NCBI GenBank assembly: GCA_025331435.1
Contig: JAIWNI010000005.1
Coordinates: 248,001 to 312,000, forward strand
Direction: 5' to 3'
Length of the DNA stretch: 64,000 nucleotides
Source: Choanephora cucurbitarum
Lineage: Eukaryota; Mucoromycota; Mucoromycetes; Mucorales; Choanephoraceae
Part shown: one piece after another, positions 44,679 through 55,856 of the stretch
Layout of the letters: each line of letters starts with the position of its first letter
Numbering within the stretch: the first letter of the stretch is position 1
The notes under the pieces: generated by a model
Databases searched by the model: none
What the model saw: the letters and a program-made list of their open reading frames with translations, nothing else
What the model was told of the DNA's origin: nothing
Translations under genes and position numbers: made by a program

Positions 44679-44686
44679 AAAGTCTG
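44679..44686. repeat. 8-bp target-site duplication of the exonuclease element, right copy
   Basis: AAAGTCTG; see 39965-39972. Confidence 0.92.
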
Positions 44687-44809
44687 CCATTTGGTTTTTG
44701 AGAATACGCTATTTGAAATTTCGGTATGCAGCTCATTGACATTTTATTTTACATCAATTGGATTTTTGGAAACCGCCATTTGGGACCGTAAGCACTGTAT
44801 AATAAATAA

Positions 44810-47800
44810 TTAACGATTTAAGCGAGCAAATTGGGGTGCTTCTAATTTGATTTGTGGCATTGGATTAACTACTTCTGGAGGGACAATAAGTTTTCCCAAG
44901 GTAGTTTTGATCTCTTTCACAACAATGCCGGCGTCTTTTAGCTCCTTTTCTTCCTCTGTTTCCTTCTTCTTTTTGGTACCAAAAAATGACGGAGGGCTAA
45001 ACAAGAGGGAGGATCGTGAATTGGGCTTGCTTTTGTCTAAAACAGAAGGGGAATCAAATGAGGTAGTATTGCTTTGAGTTAAAGATGATGACGAAGTCGT
45101 TTCGGATTTGGAGCCAAGAAAGCTCAAGGTAGAACGACGTTTAGTTCTTTGGCCAACAACTGTCGATTGAGAAACTGTTGTAGTTACGGTATGATCAGAC
45201 GGAGTATTAGAAATAGGTGCGATGGATGCCTTTCCTGAAGACAATGAACTGTAGGTTCCTGATTTTGATGATGCTGCAGCTGCAGCATTAGCAATAATGT
45301 CTGCAATAATATCAATATCCGACATAGGCCTTTCGCTCTTTCTCTTTTCGTTTGGCTCTCGAGGTGGTGTTTGAGATCCAACAGTCAAAGGTACAGTGGA
45401 GGAGGAAGCTGTTCTAGCAGGTGTATCGTCGTTGCCTTCGTCATTGCACTCTACTTCATCACTCACAGGCCCCGGAGATGTAGCCTTTGAAGAAATCTGA
45501 ATGGATGCTTTTCCAGATGATAAAGACGATAAAGAGTTTCTTTTAGTGACTGAACTCGTTGCTGAGTCTAGATGCTTATTTTTTATGTCGATAGAGTTTT
45601 TGCCATCCTTTGAGATTAAGCGATTTAGTCGTCTTTTGCCTATTTCATCTATGTAGATAGCTTACCTCTTCTGGTGATAGACTGAATCGATTCTTCTCTT
45701 TTTCTCTTATTGGTATCTCCTCTGATGTGACAACAAATCCTGCTCGTTTGAGTAATTTAGGCATAGATGCTCTATAGCTAAGATGTCCAGTAATTAGATC
45801 AGTGCAATCAACATTATGAACACGATTTCCTTCAATATGAGAAAGTGGACGAAGACCAGCAATGTTGCCGAGACCACCTGTTGATGTTCTAAAGAGGAAG
45901 CCAAGAAGCCAATCATTTGTTGCATATCCATTGACGAAACGGCCTGATACAACAGAGGTGCATTGCTTCCACTCCGTTTTTGATCCGCTGACAGGTGTAC
46001 CAAACAAGAACACATTCTCGACCAAACCAAAAGCGTTCACACGAGCAAGTTCGAGCAGACAGAAAAAGATAACTCGAGCGCCCAAAGAATAGCCCACCAA
46101 TGTAATAGGTCTTGTACCTAAGTTTCGATTCATTAGCGAATCTGCAAGTATAAGCCCAGCTATGCGTGATCGATCAAGGGCATTAGCCCATGGATTGTCT
46201 ACAATGTAACCTAGCTTTGTTAGAGCTAGTGGCCAAGCCAGGCCAGCTAAAAGGGCACCCATAATTGTATGTGCTAAAGCTTGTTGGATAGAAAATGTGA
46301 CAGCCTCTGTAGCTAAGATGCGGAAAGCGCTACCAAGCTCTTCGAGCATTTCCGGTTCCCAATAGAGATTGTAGTGATCTCCCATAATGTGGTCTATGGT
46401 ACTGAAAGGAAGCGAGCTCTCTTCCTGTTCCTTACTTGGTAACCAGCTGTATTATCATGTTATTAAAAAGGATTGCGTAAAAAAGTATGGCTTGTTATCA
46501 GTAAACTTACCCAGTAATGGTGACAATACAATTGACATTTTCATCTACATGTATTGGTAGGAATTCAAACACATCAATTGATTTCATACGTTTGTTCATA
46601 CTTTTCCCTAAATAAACAACCTTAAGTATTCCTTTCCAAAATGAATATATGATTGAACTTACCTCCAAGCCCTATATGTCATAAAAAAAAATATTCATGA
46701 TACATAAAAAAAAGAGAATGTGTAAAGACGTGCAATATTTGAAATTTTGGTGATCGACTTACGGCCACCTGCAACTGTAGCACCACCTGTAATTAAAGCA
46801 ATACCAGCTGTACCACCAAGAAATCCAGTTGTACCTGTCACACCAACGGTAGTTAAGATAGCGCCAAGACCTCCAGCGATAACTGGTGCCATCACACCAG
46901 CACTTAGGCCTAAAATTAAGCCTCCACCGATTGTAGCTAAACCAATCATGACATAGCGTTTCTTCTTGCGCTGCTTATTTCTGCTTGTTCTTTCTAGTTC
47001 GTTCTTTATCATGCCATTGCTGTCAACGTTAGCTGATGTCATGCTTGTCATTGTAGTTGATACACTTGTCACTGTCTCTGTTTCCCAAGCTGCATCTTGA
47101 AGCAAATGCTCGGCGATGCGCTTTTCAAAGCCAATCACTTGGAACCAGTCTAAGGACAAGTAAGAGGTGATTCGAGCAACAAACACTCTGGAACGAGCAT
47201 CATATGTTTCTGTGCTTAGACAAATCAAAAACAGGTCACACATCACTGTCCAGCAAAGGTCAATAATGATCTTATTTGGTTCGTTTCTCTCTGATTCTAG
47301 TGCCTTTCTCTCTTCGTCAGTGGCTGACTTGGTGTTAAGGTCATCTAATTGAACTTCGGCTGTTTCACCCTGAGATGTAAATTGATGAACAAGATCAGTG
47401 GGCAAAATGCTATGCTTTGATAGTGATTCAATCATCTTTATTTCTGTTGTTCTTGTTCAGTCTCTGTCATGCTCCTAAAAAAAAGACTTACCGTCAGGGG
47501 AGATGTCCATATGAACATAAAGCATTCTCATCATCTTCCGTTGCCAATTAGAAGCACTCATACGAGCGTCTGTAAAATCCTTGCCTTCAAAATCATGCAC
47601 GACCTCTAGACTTGTCAGATAACATAAACCCACATAAGCAACTTTTTGAGTTTCTGTAAAGACATCTTTTGTCTCTTGGATACGTGGTTGTGCTGAGTGG
47701 TTGTTGTTAGAAGGATGATTAGGATCAGTTTCATCGTCTAGTGTCAAATCTTCCATTTCGAAAATATGTGTTGAAGTAAGAATAGGTTGTACACTGTCGG

Positions 47801-48077
47801 GAACTTCTGGAAGATCTGCAGCCCAGGCCCGAATTGCATTGGGCTTAGGCTCTAGCTTGTTTGAATAGAGTTCGTTTTGTTCTGCTAGTAATTCTGCCGT
47901 CAACGGTTGGTTATGCACATTATCTTGACTGACAGATGCAAGAAATTTATCCGAGACGTCTTTCCTGCTAGCGTCTTTAGCTGGCATAGAGCTACTGTTG
48001 GGTTTGGATCGAGATGAACACATGCTGTTGCAATCGCCTTCATCCACTATAGATTCTGACTTGTTCTTGACACTCAT
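44810..48077 (-). CDS. DUF726/TMCO4-family alpha/beta hydrolase
   Basis: Six exons (47492-48077, 46763-47443, 46663-46671, 46511-46607, 45666-46446, 44810-45607) join in phase to 983 aa. The third exon is only 9 nt. After a low-complexity N-terminus come a conserved helical region, a Gly-rich transmembrane stretch (MIGLATIGGGLILGLSAGVM ... GVTGTTGFLGG) and the hydrolase core with nucleophile elbow TLVGYSLGARV. LFGTPVSG and GNRVHNVDCTDLITGHLSYR follow. The C-terminus is Ser/Thr-rich and poorly conserved. The family includes human TMCO4 and yeast Mil1/YFL034W, putative membrane lipases linked to adaptor-dependent traffic. The stop codon is 12 bp from the end of mariner B, so the native 3' UTR has been separated from the gene. 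Confidence 0.9.
46663..46671 (-). other. 9-nt microexon of the DUF726 gene
   Basis: GGCTTGGAG is preceded by ATATAG and followed by GTAAGT. Including it keeps the frame and yields AGGRLGGKSMNKRMKSIDVF; skipping it also preserves the frame but removes three residues of this Gly-rich junction. Confidence 0.75.
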
Positions 48078-48658
48078 AATATACTGCCAAATAAAGTGAC
48101 TAAAGAAAAAGGAAAGGAAAGGGTATTGAGCGAAGCGAAAGAATGAAGAAGAGAAGAAACAGAAAATGGAGGAGAGGCAAGAAAAAGAGAAAGAGAGACT
48201 AATCAAGAGAACTAGAAACAATTGCTGACATTTATTTTATCTACTAGAAGCTATCAGTTACCAAATTAAATGGCGGTTCTTGAAAAAAAATCTTTTGATT
48301 TCTAAAAATAGGATATTTTACACTTATAAAACCTTAAATGAAGCGAAAATATCTTTACGAAATGTAAGTTTAACTATCTTTATTGATTTTTCTATTAGGT
48401 AAGAGTGCAGCAGAGACATAAATTACAAGAAAGCATCAAGAAAAAAAAAGAGAAACGAGATAAAAGCAAATCATAGTTCTGGTGTACGGTTAAACAAGTT
48501 GCTGACGATCAGTGATTAAAAAGGCAACTTTATCAAGTACATTTGAGCTCTATAAAAAAAGGAACCTTATTTTATCAGACTAAACAAGAAATTAATGTTC
48601 TGTAACAATTGTGATACTACCTAACATGCCTTAAAGATTTGATATATCTGCCATTTTG

Positions 48659-48995
48659 TTACTTTAGGATATGGCTTCCCAAAACTAAAGAAGCACTATA
48701 GCCATTTGGCGTCAAGCAGACATCTATTGCATTATCTAACTTATCTTCAAAAGTTTTTATTCGGTAAAAGGAAATGCACACATATACGTGCTCTCGGTAT
48801 TCATCGTATTTTTGTTTACATGTCATGCTAATATCCCATTTCTTGTCATTTTTATTTGGCAGAGAGCATTTTAATTGAAGCCTGGAATCAAAGCAGAAAT
48901 ATACAAGGACATCCAACTCACCTTTTGTCTGACAAATGATTGTCATAGCATTCAATAATTTCTTCATTAGACCAAGGATGTGTGCATAATTGCAT
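48659..48995 (-). CDS. Small two-exon gene, unknown function
   Basis: Exon 1 (48922-48995) reads MQLCTHPWSNEEIIECYDNH; a 40-nt intron (GTGAGT...TTCCAG) is removed and exon 2 (48659-48881) continues LQLKCSLPNKNDKKWDISMT to the stop, 98 aa in all. Splicing in phase and even composition support a real gene. No domain, signal peptide or membrane segment was recognised. It stands alone in a long spacer between the DUF726 gene and the EF-hand gene, and may be a decayed or lineage-specific gene. Confidence 0.5.
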
Positions 48996-50163
48996 TTTTA
49001 CTCTGAGCTTCAAAAAGAAATTGTTAAAACAGTCTAATGAGAGGTCCTCTTTCTTTAGAAGAGTTTTCTATTCGACTTTGTCTCTTATGAGTTGTTTATC
49101 TATTTTTGGAGTGCAACAAGGCAACAGTGCAAAGAGAGAACTCCTTAGTTATAAATCAAGATATGATACCAGCCTGAACATATTGAACCTTTGGAATCTG
49201 TAACCGGACTTTGATTACTTTTGCAACATCTGGCCAAGATATATGTGCCATGAACTTAATACAAAAAAAAATATGTGTCATGAAATAGACTATGCGCTGT
49301 TCATGTATGTTGTTGCTGTCAAAACGTCTTCTATCAATTCAACCTTTTCTCCTTACATCTCTGCATAAGCGCACCATTTAGAAAAAGGTCGAAAAAATAA
49401 TCGTCTTCTATCAGTTGGATGCAATTGTTAGATTATGAAAAAAAACAAAAAAAAAGACTGTTATTATAGATTGTTTCTATTGAATTCTACTGAGAGACCC
49501 TTTTCATTCTCAATATCAATATACTGAAACAACTACAAAATAAATATTAATTTGCTTATGCAGCTAAAATAAGATACAGATACAGGGTACTTGAAAGCTA
49601 TTCGACAACGGCATATATCCGCTCATTCTTTCTCATCATTTACAGAAACTCAAATTCTTCTCTTAAGAAAGAAAATCTACAAAAGGACAATTTAACTACA
49701 AACAGGAACAAAAAGTCGAGGCTAGGCTTTGGTCATTGATAATTGAAATCCAGCTTGTGCAATAAACATTATTGACACTTCCAGTTCTCCGACTAACGTG
49801 TACATAAACTTTGATATAAGCAAAATTTATATTTCGAAGCATAGCTTAATTTTTCTATTCAGATAATTGCCTCTCCAATAGAAAGGCATCTTATTTATTA
49901 TTTCTTTAAAGAAGAAGACGTGTTTCTATTTTGTAATTACCTCGAATTAGTTAAGGAGTCAAGAGAAAGGAGCTCAGAACTTCGAATTGCTCTTCTTGAT
50001 ATGTTGATATACAATCCATGCTTAGCAATTATTCTATAAGACTGAAGATACATGCTTAATTTGAGCTCCTTAATGAGATTTTTTATATGAGGAATTGTTA
50101 ATATGATATGTTTCAATTAAAGCAGAAGGGTATATGACATTCTTTCTTTCTACTCTTTTTCTT
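48996..50163. other. Intergenic, AT-rich
   Basis: About 1.17 kb with no recognisable gene or repeat. Confidence 0.55.
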
Positions 50164-50776
50164 TTATAATCCTGCCTTTCTACATATCATAGTGAATTCT
50201 TTAGAATCAATCATGCCATCATGATTGAGATCGGCTTCATGCATCATCTCAACTACTTGCTGTCTGGTCCATGTCTCATCTTGTTCTCTACATGCTCTAA
50301 GTAAGCTTTCTAGTGTGATAGCATTGGTTGATGGATCCACAAGCATCTCAAATGCTTTGTCTGCAATTGACTCATCTTCTTCGAAAGCGTCTTCCTCCAC
50401 ATCATCTTCATTACTCTTTGCGTCATAAGCAATAGTAACGTATTTTTAGAGAATAAAAGAAATTAATGCAATTCTTAGTATAATTACCTTTAATTCTGTC
50501 ATAATCTCAAGAAATTCGTCTAGATTTACAAATTTGTCTTTTTCTCGACCAACACATTCAAGCAAGTCAGGAATATCCGTTTCAGTAATAGGTAGACCGA
50601 GAAATCGTAATGCCTTCACTAGATAAGTGCCGTCTAATCTACCTTCGTCATTGATATCATGATCCTTAAAAACTACGCATTTGAGATGGTTAAGCAAATC
50701 TTTCCTCAAATGAATGAGTTAAATAGGGCACTAATATACCTTGTGTTGCTTGCTTTTTTGTAAATGACTTCTTCAT
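50164..50776 (-). CDS. EF-hand calcium-binding protein
   Basis: Three exons (50740-50776, 50488-50699, 50164-50415) give 166 aa starting MKKSFTKKQA. The clearest EF-hand loop is DLNHDGMIDSKEF near the C-terminus, with all calcium-ligand positions filled. An earlier loop around DHDINDEGRLDGTYL is partly conserved, and VNLDEFLEIM plus DPSTNAITLESLL look like degenerate hands. The overall four-hand layout and size are centrin/calmodulin-like, but identity is too low to assign a member. Between hands 2 and 3 lies an acidic insertion (SNEDDVEEDAFEEDESI). Confidence 0.78.
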
Positions 50777-51743
50777 AATGGGCTTATTCTTGTTCGGCTC
50801 GAGGTTTTTAAGAAAGAAGAAGGTAGACAAATAAAACAGAAAAAAGAGGAGAAGAAATACATCAAAAGCAAGCCACTGCTTTATATGCGACGGAAATTTA
50901 AGGTGGAGATTTAAATAAAACGAAGTAATTAGACATTTCTCCTGCTTATACCTCAAGATGTCCATTGACATAAATAGACTTGATATGTAGGTCAAAAGAA
51001 AGAGTACCTCTGTTTTGCCTCGCCCATAAAAAAAAGCTTTCTTGTTGTTATTCCCATAACAAAAAGGAAGAAAAAAAGATGTATATGTCATGCCGCTTCA
51101 TCTATATCTGTGTGAAGATCATGTACATGCTAAGTCCTACCTTTAACATGAGCTTTGGTAGTGCTTGATACCGGCCATCAAGCACTATTAAAATGCGTTA
51201 TATTACCATATCCAGAGACTCTTGTCAGACCGCGAATTGGATTTCATAAGTCGACATTTGAAATACAACTAATAACTGCTTTTTTTTTGCGTTGTGATTT
51301 CATGCTCTTGGGATTTCTCCTAGTTTTGAAGTCTCTTTTTTTTCTCTATAGATTCTGAGTATACTTTTATACCAATAATCATTTACTAACACAAAGACGT
51401 GAATATTCTATTCAACTTATCTGTTGTCAAATAACATATATCACAATGATCATTCTCGTAGAATAACCCTGTTCTTATCCTTTGCTACAAAGAGGTCTAG
51501 GTAAACATCCTTTGAACATTTGGTAAAGAGAGTATAGCCAAGCCTTACGAAAGATGATATGCCTGATCAATTGTTGAAGAGGAAGAAAAAAGATCCATGC
51601 TCGACTTAATCGGCGGTTCAATGTTTTCCACGCATGATCGTAGCAACAGTCACTGGTATTCATCATTATTTCTCTTTCTCTCTCTTTTTCCCTTTTTCTT
51701 GCATTCTATTTATCAAACAAGAACAGTTTTAAGCTCTAATAAG
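50777..51743. other. Divergent promoter region, EF-hand / Sts1 genes
   Basis: About 970 bp between head-to-head genes. A pyrimidine-rich tract (CTCTCTTTTTCCC, ~51670-51690) precedes the + strand start. No other element was recognised. Confidence 0.5.
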
Positions 51744-52997
51744 ATGTCTTCGCAAAGCCAAAATAGTTTGTTCAGACAACAACAACATTTGTATCGCTCT
51801 GCTCATTACCTTGCCAAGTCAAAAGTACCCACACTATATACACCACCTATTCACGATGGCACACTTAAAGGTTATTCAACAAAGACCAAGAAAAAGAAGA
51901 CAATTCAGTATCAACTCACATTTCTTCTTGTTTAATTAGGTCGCAAAAGAAGAGCTTCATATGAAGATGAAGACATGGATCAAAATGAAATACCAGTAGA
52001 AACAAAGCCACCTGTGCAGCTGCATCATTTCAATTCAATACAATTTCCCATCAATAGAGAAGATACTATGCTTCATACAACAAAACGTAACAGAATGAGT
52101 GCAAAAAAAGAATTTCCTATAAGCAAACTGCTAGGTAACAACAGTTGCCATGAGAAGCATTTTGATGTCAAAAACGAACCACTGACTTGTTCATTAGCCA
52201 CTTTAGAGAAGGATAAACTGATTGAGTTGATCAACGATTTGGTTGACTCGAATCCGCATTTGAAATCGGAAGTAGATGCTTTTATTCCACCTCCAACGAC
52301 ACAATCAATTTCGCTTGTAATCGCAAATCTAGAAAAGAAATTAAACGACAGCTTTCCATTTGGAAAGACCTCTTCAAGAGATGAATATAGCTTTAATCGA
52401 GTAAAGGCAGCTCTACTTGACGTTGTAGTAAGCAATTTTGATACCATCACGAAAAGGAGTAGTTGATAACCTCGAACGATAGAATGCATTGATAGAATAC
52501 GCAGAGCACTTTGTATCTGTACCTGATGAGCATCCTACTACTATCTTTTCCTACTTACATTTTGCTACCTGTGTTGCTAACCGTTTGCCTGAATGGGAGA
52601 ATGATGGTAACAATTTCCAAATAGACTCGAAAAATAAAGAGACTCATGTAATTCTCTTTCTCCATTTTTGGCTACTAGCTCATAATCAGATAAAACAGGA
52701 ACTGTATACCGAGTTAGCTCAATTTTGGAAAAAAGCTATTGAGATGGCTGCTTCAAAGTTAAATCAGGGAAAAATATATGGTCAACAAATAGTTACTGAA
52801 TGGGCTAAACAGTAAGTTGTATTGTCACAAAAGATTTTTTTTCTAGTTTTCTTAGAACTTTTTTTCTTTATAGCCTTATGCAACATGATGTTGAAACTCG
52901 TGGTCAATTTGCGCAAGTAGTTCAATTGTTCAAAGAGAGACTAGGTTGGATCATTGGCATCGATAGCTTTTCTGGAAACAACTCGCAGCGTTTTTGA
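51744..52997 (+). CDS. Sts1/Cut8-type tether of the nuclear proteasome
   Basis: Exons 51744-51870, 51940-52458, 52496-52811 and 52874-52997 give 361 aa; the third intron is only 37 nt but is the one that keeps phase. The N-terminus has a basic cluster (GRKRRASYEDEDMD), as in Cut8, where it binds the proteasome. The core includes LIELINDLVDSNPHLKSEVD, then LEKKLNDSFPFG and YSFNRVKAALLDVV, and after the intron YAEHFVSVPDEHPTTIFSYL and CVANRLPEWEN. The six-helix bundle ends in QLFKERLGWIIGIDSFSG. The protein anchors 26S proteasomes at the nuclear envelope and supports proteolysis of nuclear substrates. The short intron is the least certain point. Confidence 0.85.
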
Positions 52998-53809
52998 TGT
53001 TACTAGCTCTTTTGCTCCTTTGCTCTGTAGCTCCCTTTTTCTTCCTTTAAATGTATGATTAGTTGTAGTGCTTTTGAATCGAAACAAACGAAAATGTTAA
53101 TTTGCCCTAATATTGTTACATCTCATAAATTGCTTACAGCTAAAAGCAGCATGACAATGTTATTTATGCTTCGTTGAAAAGATGGCTTGAGTGATGGGTA
53201 ACCTTTTATTGTTGCGATTTACTTTGTAGAAAACGTTCTCAGCAGCGTTTGTACAATGATTTTATAGAGTGCGCTTAATAATCGTGCATACTCTGCACAA
53301 TAATTTTCTGTCAATGATATAGTTAAAAGCTCATGTTTTGCACTTGTCGTAGATATGGTGTATAAGATCAACATAAAAAAATTAGTTTGGCCGTTTTATT
53401 TGCTAGCTTGAATGGTTCGCCTCAAAGAGTAATTGTTCTTCAGTCCCCGTACAGGGACTGAGCTATTCATTTCCGTTAGCAATGATAGCCTTGCGAGATT
53501 TTGTATCACGGCCTTCAGAGAAAGAAAACGCACCTATTAATAACTATATGCTTGTTTAACATCAACATTGCTATCCTTGTATTTCTTGCTTCCATAAAAC
53601 AACCTCTTTGCAATTTTACAAATAGCTTTCTGTTGCTTAAATTCAGACCTTGCTCAGCAGCTTTGATGACCAAAAGCTCCTGTCTTTTTTTGGGATTAGG
53701 TTCGTATCGATCTCTTTCATAGAATTCATAGCCTACTCATATGCACCGTCATGCTTGCAGTACAATCCTTAGGATAAATGTTCGTGTCTTCTCTTCTGTG
53801 CCCATTACA
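52998..53809. other. Intergenic spacer
   Basis: About 0.8 kb. Short open frames (for example 53501-53722) have no coding-like features. Contains the perfect palindrome CAGTCCCCGTACAGGGACTG at 53442, a possible terminator or regulatory hairpin. Confidence 0.45.
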
Positions 53810-54530
53810 TTAAAGGTCTTTCCTTTTGACAAATAGATAACACCATTCACATAAATACTTGTTGAGACCTGAAATGGAAAGATTTTCATGAATTCCTAAA
53901 CAATCAGGAACTACCCCACTCCCAGTAAGCTGTTTCATGAGCATAAGAGGTCTCTCAGTAAGATTTGTTCTTTGTACATAATTTACAACTCGCTTCATAA
54001 TATCAAAGCCTTGGCTGTGGCTAGAATGATCGTCATGCTCAAAATTTATCCTTTGAGCCAATTTGTTATATTTTTTGAATGAGCAGTTTCTGAATGACTC
54101 AGTCATAAAACTTTAAATACCTTTTAAAAGACCTGGGTAATCATCATACTGTCTAAACGAAACTCCAAATACAAGATCATTATGAGCGATTTAAGCTGAC
54201 TGTAAGTTTGAACCGTACTGACTTGTGATTTCTGATTTATCTTGGGCCTTTGGCTGCTCGCGTAACAGTTCAATCGAATCTTCAACCATGGACGGCTTCT
54301 TTACGATGAGTTAGACGGTTTTCTCTTCATGCTTATTGTACCTGCCTTGTTTGTTTTTACTGCCAGCCATGATAAAAAAAATTGAACGGAGTAGGTGTAG
54401 GATCTATTTTATTAAACTCTGCCTCTCCTCCTCCCCATTTGGTTGTTTTTGAATCCTTAGAGCAATAAATCTTTCTTTTTCGGCTGACAGGGGCATCTTC
54501 TTTGAAATTCATGAATGCTGAAATGTCCAT
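53810..54530 (-). pseudogene. Pseudogene of an unnamed multi-copy fungal family
   Basis: The reading starts MDISAFMNFKEDAPVSRKRK, continues GGGEAEFNKIDPTPTPF, then shifts by one base into GSKNKQGRYNKHEEKTV. The downstream frame is continuous for ~184 codons except for three TAA codons (after KTV, after NLQSA and after LLKGI). It runs through HNDLVFGVSFRQYDDYPGLL and TNLTERPLMLMKQLTG to the end LFVKRKDL. The coding-like text on both sides of each stop shows it was a gene. I believe relatives occur in Mucorales genomes but cannot name a function. No transposon termini were recognised around it. Confidence 0.65.
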
Positions 54531-55856
54531 TATATTACCCAGAGCTTGCTAGTATAAAGTAGTCTCAATTGTATCAACTGAATAATCCTAAACTTGTTTT
54601 TTTAAAGAATTTTAAAGTATCTTTCTTTGTGCGATGGATCTCGCTTTACCTTCCCTAGAAGATGTCATAATTAGTCATAAGTTGTAAAGGAAACTTTTTA
54701 GTGTGCAAAAACAAATCATAATCTACAGTTGAGATGTGGAGCCCCGAAAACATAAGTATAGTTGACTGCTTGTTATTGAGTTGAGCATCAAATTGATATT
54801 CTCATCCTTGAGCAGGAGAACACTGACTTCGCTTCCATTGTTGGAAGCCTTTCGCGGCACATTAGGCAAAAAAATACAACTAAAAAATAGAACTATAAAC
54901 TTATAAGCTCGATTTCTATCTCTCGACATGTATGTCTTATCAAAAAGAAATCCTTTCAGAACTTACAATGTTTTTGTATTTTCAAGCTCAAAGACACATC
55001 AATAATGATTTGCTCTTTGTAACCCGTTTTTATAAACAAACTATTTACTATACATTGACGAGACCAAATCAAAGTTAATAAGGAGATGAGGCTGCATAAC
55101 ATTATAATTGTTTCTTTAATTAAACATGCCAGTATCCTTTAATAGCAGCAACAACAACAGCAACAACAACAACAGAAACCTCAGACAGAGGCTTTTAGGA
55201 GCATCGCATGATTTAGGAAAAACGCCCTCTTCTCATCTTGCGTTACTCTTGACCCTAGATCAAAACAATATTAAGCGTGCCTTTATATCCTCCGTCGATT
55301 AACGGCTATTTGATCTTGTAAAAGACGAGTTTGAAGACGTTGTAGATTTCAAGCATTAATTGAGCGCATAACAAAGTCTCAGGAAAAGAAGTAGAGGTGG
55401 CTAATGTTTCCTCTTCTTTGGTTCACCTGCAACTTTATCCTTATCGGCAAAAAAAGTGTTCAAGCAACTGCGCTTTTTTTTATGGTAATTGTAGTGCAAT
55501 CACTTTCGATTTTTATCTTACTGCGCAAACCTTTTCCTTTTTATGCAGGTTCTTATTGTTTCCTTCCACCTTATCTCATATACACTTTTTTCTCCTCCTA
55601 TCTTAATCTGTGTCCATCTCAAATAAAACAGGTAAACAAACTGAAATTACATAAATAAACAAAGGTCTGTCTATATATGTACAATGTTGATTGTTTCGAT
55701 TTAAAACAATAATAGAGTGAAAAAAGGTACGGATTAGTTGTATCGTCACCTTGCGAGGGCTATACTTGGTTTCAAGCAGCTCTCTTTTTTTGTTGCTTTG
55801 CGTCATCTTAGCTTCTTTTTTTTAGTTCTTTCTTCCTTTCTTTTCAATTGATTACA
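54531..55856. other. Intergenic with a possible gene relic at 55126
   Basis: A frame beginning MPVSFNSSNNNSNNNNRNLR (55126, CAA-repeat rich) reads 59 codons to a TAA, then continues RLFDLVKDEFEDVVDFKH to a second TAA. It may be a decayed gene or an unrecognised first exon. The rest is AT-rich spacer. Confidence 0.35.

Larger units (their letters stand above)
39580..44797 (-). mobile_element. Tc1/mariner-type transposon, copy B, truncated and interrupted
   Basis: Its end (CACTG at 44793-44797, then TA) and TIR match mariner A. Interior sequence resumes at 39964 and runs to 39580, where it is cut off by the palindrome arm. The transposase start (MSNTHKFFIEDGQG, complement of about 39697-39921) is identical to copy A, including the same extra A that breaks the frame. 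The 643-bp TIR insertion seen in copy A is absent here. The middle is occupied by the 4.7-kb exonuclease element. Confidence 0.87.

Noticed and set aside
45634..45660. 26-nt intron in the DUF726 gene (acceptor AAATAG)
   Set aside because: Too short. Using the next acceptor (CTCAAAG before 45607) gives a 58-nt intron and keeps the frame.
52459..52482. 24-nt intron in the Sts1-like gene
   Set aside because: It breaks the phase. The acceptor at 52495 keeps the frame, giving a 37-nt intron.
55404..55658. 84-codon hydrophobic frame upstream of the PAS/GATA gene
   Set aside because: T-rich sequence gives chance hydrophobic frames in two overlapping registers. No start context, splice structure or family match.
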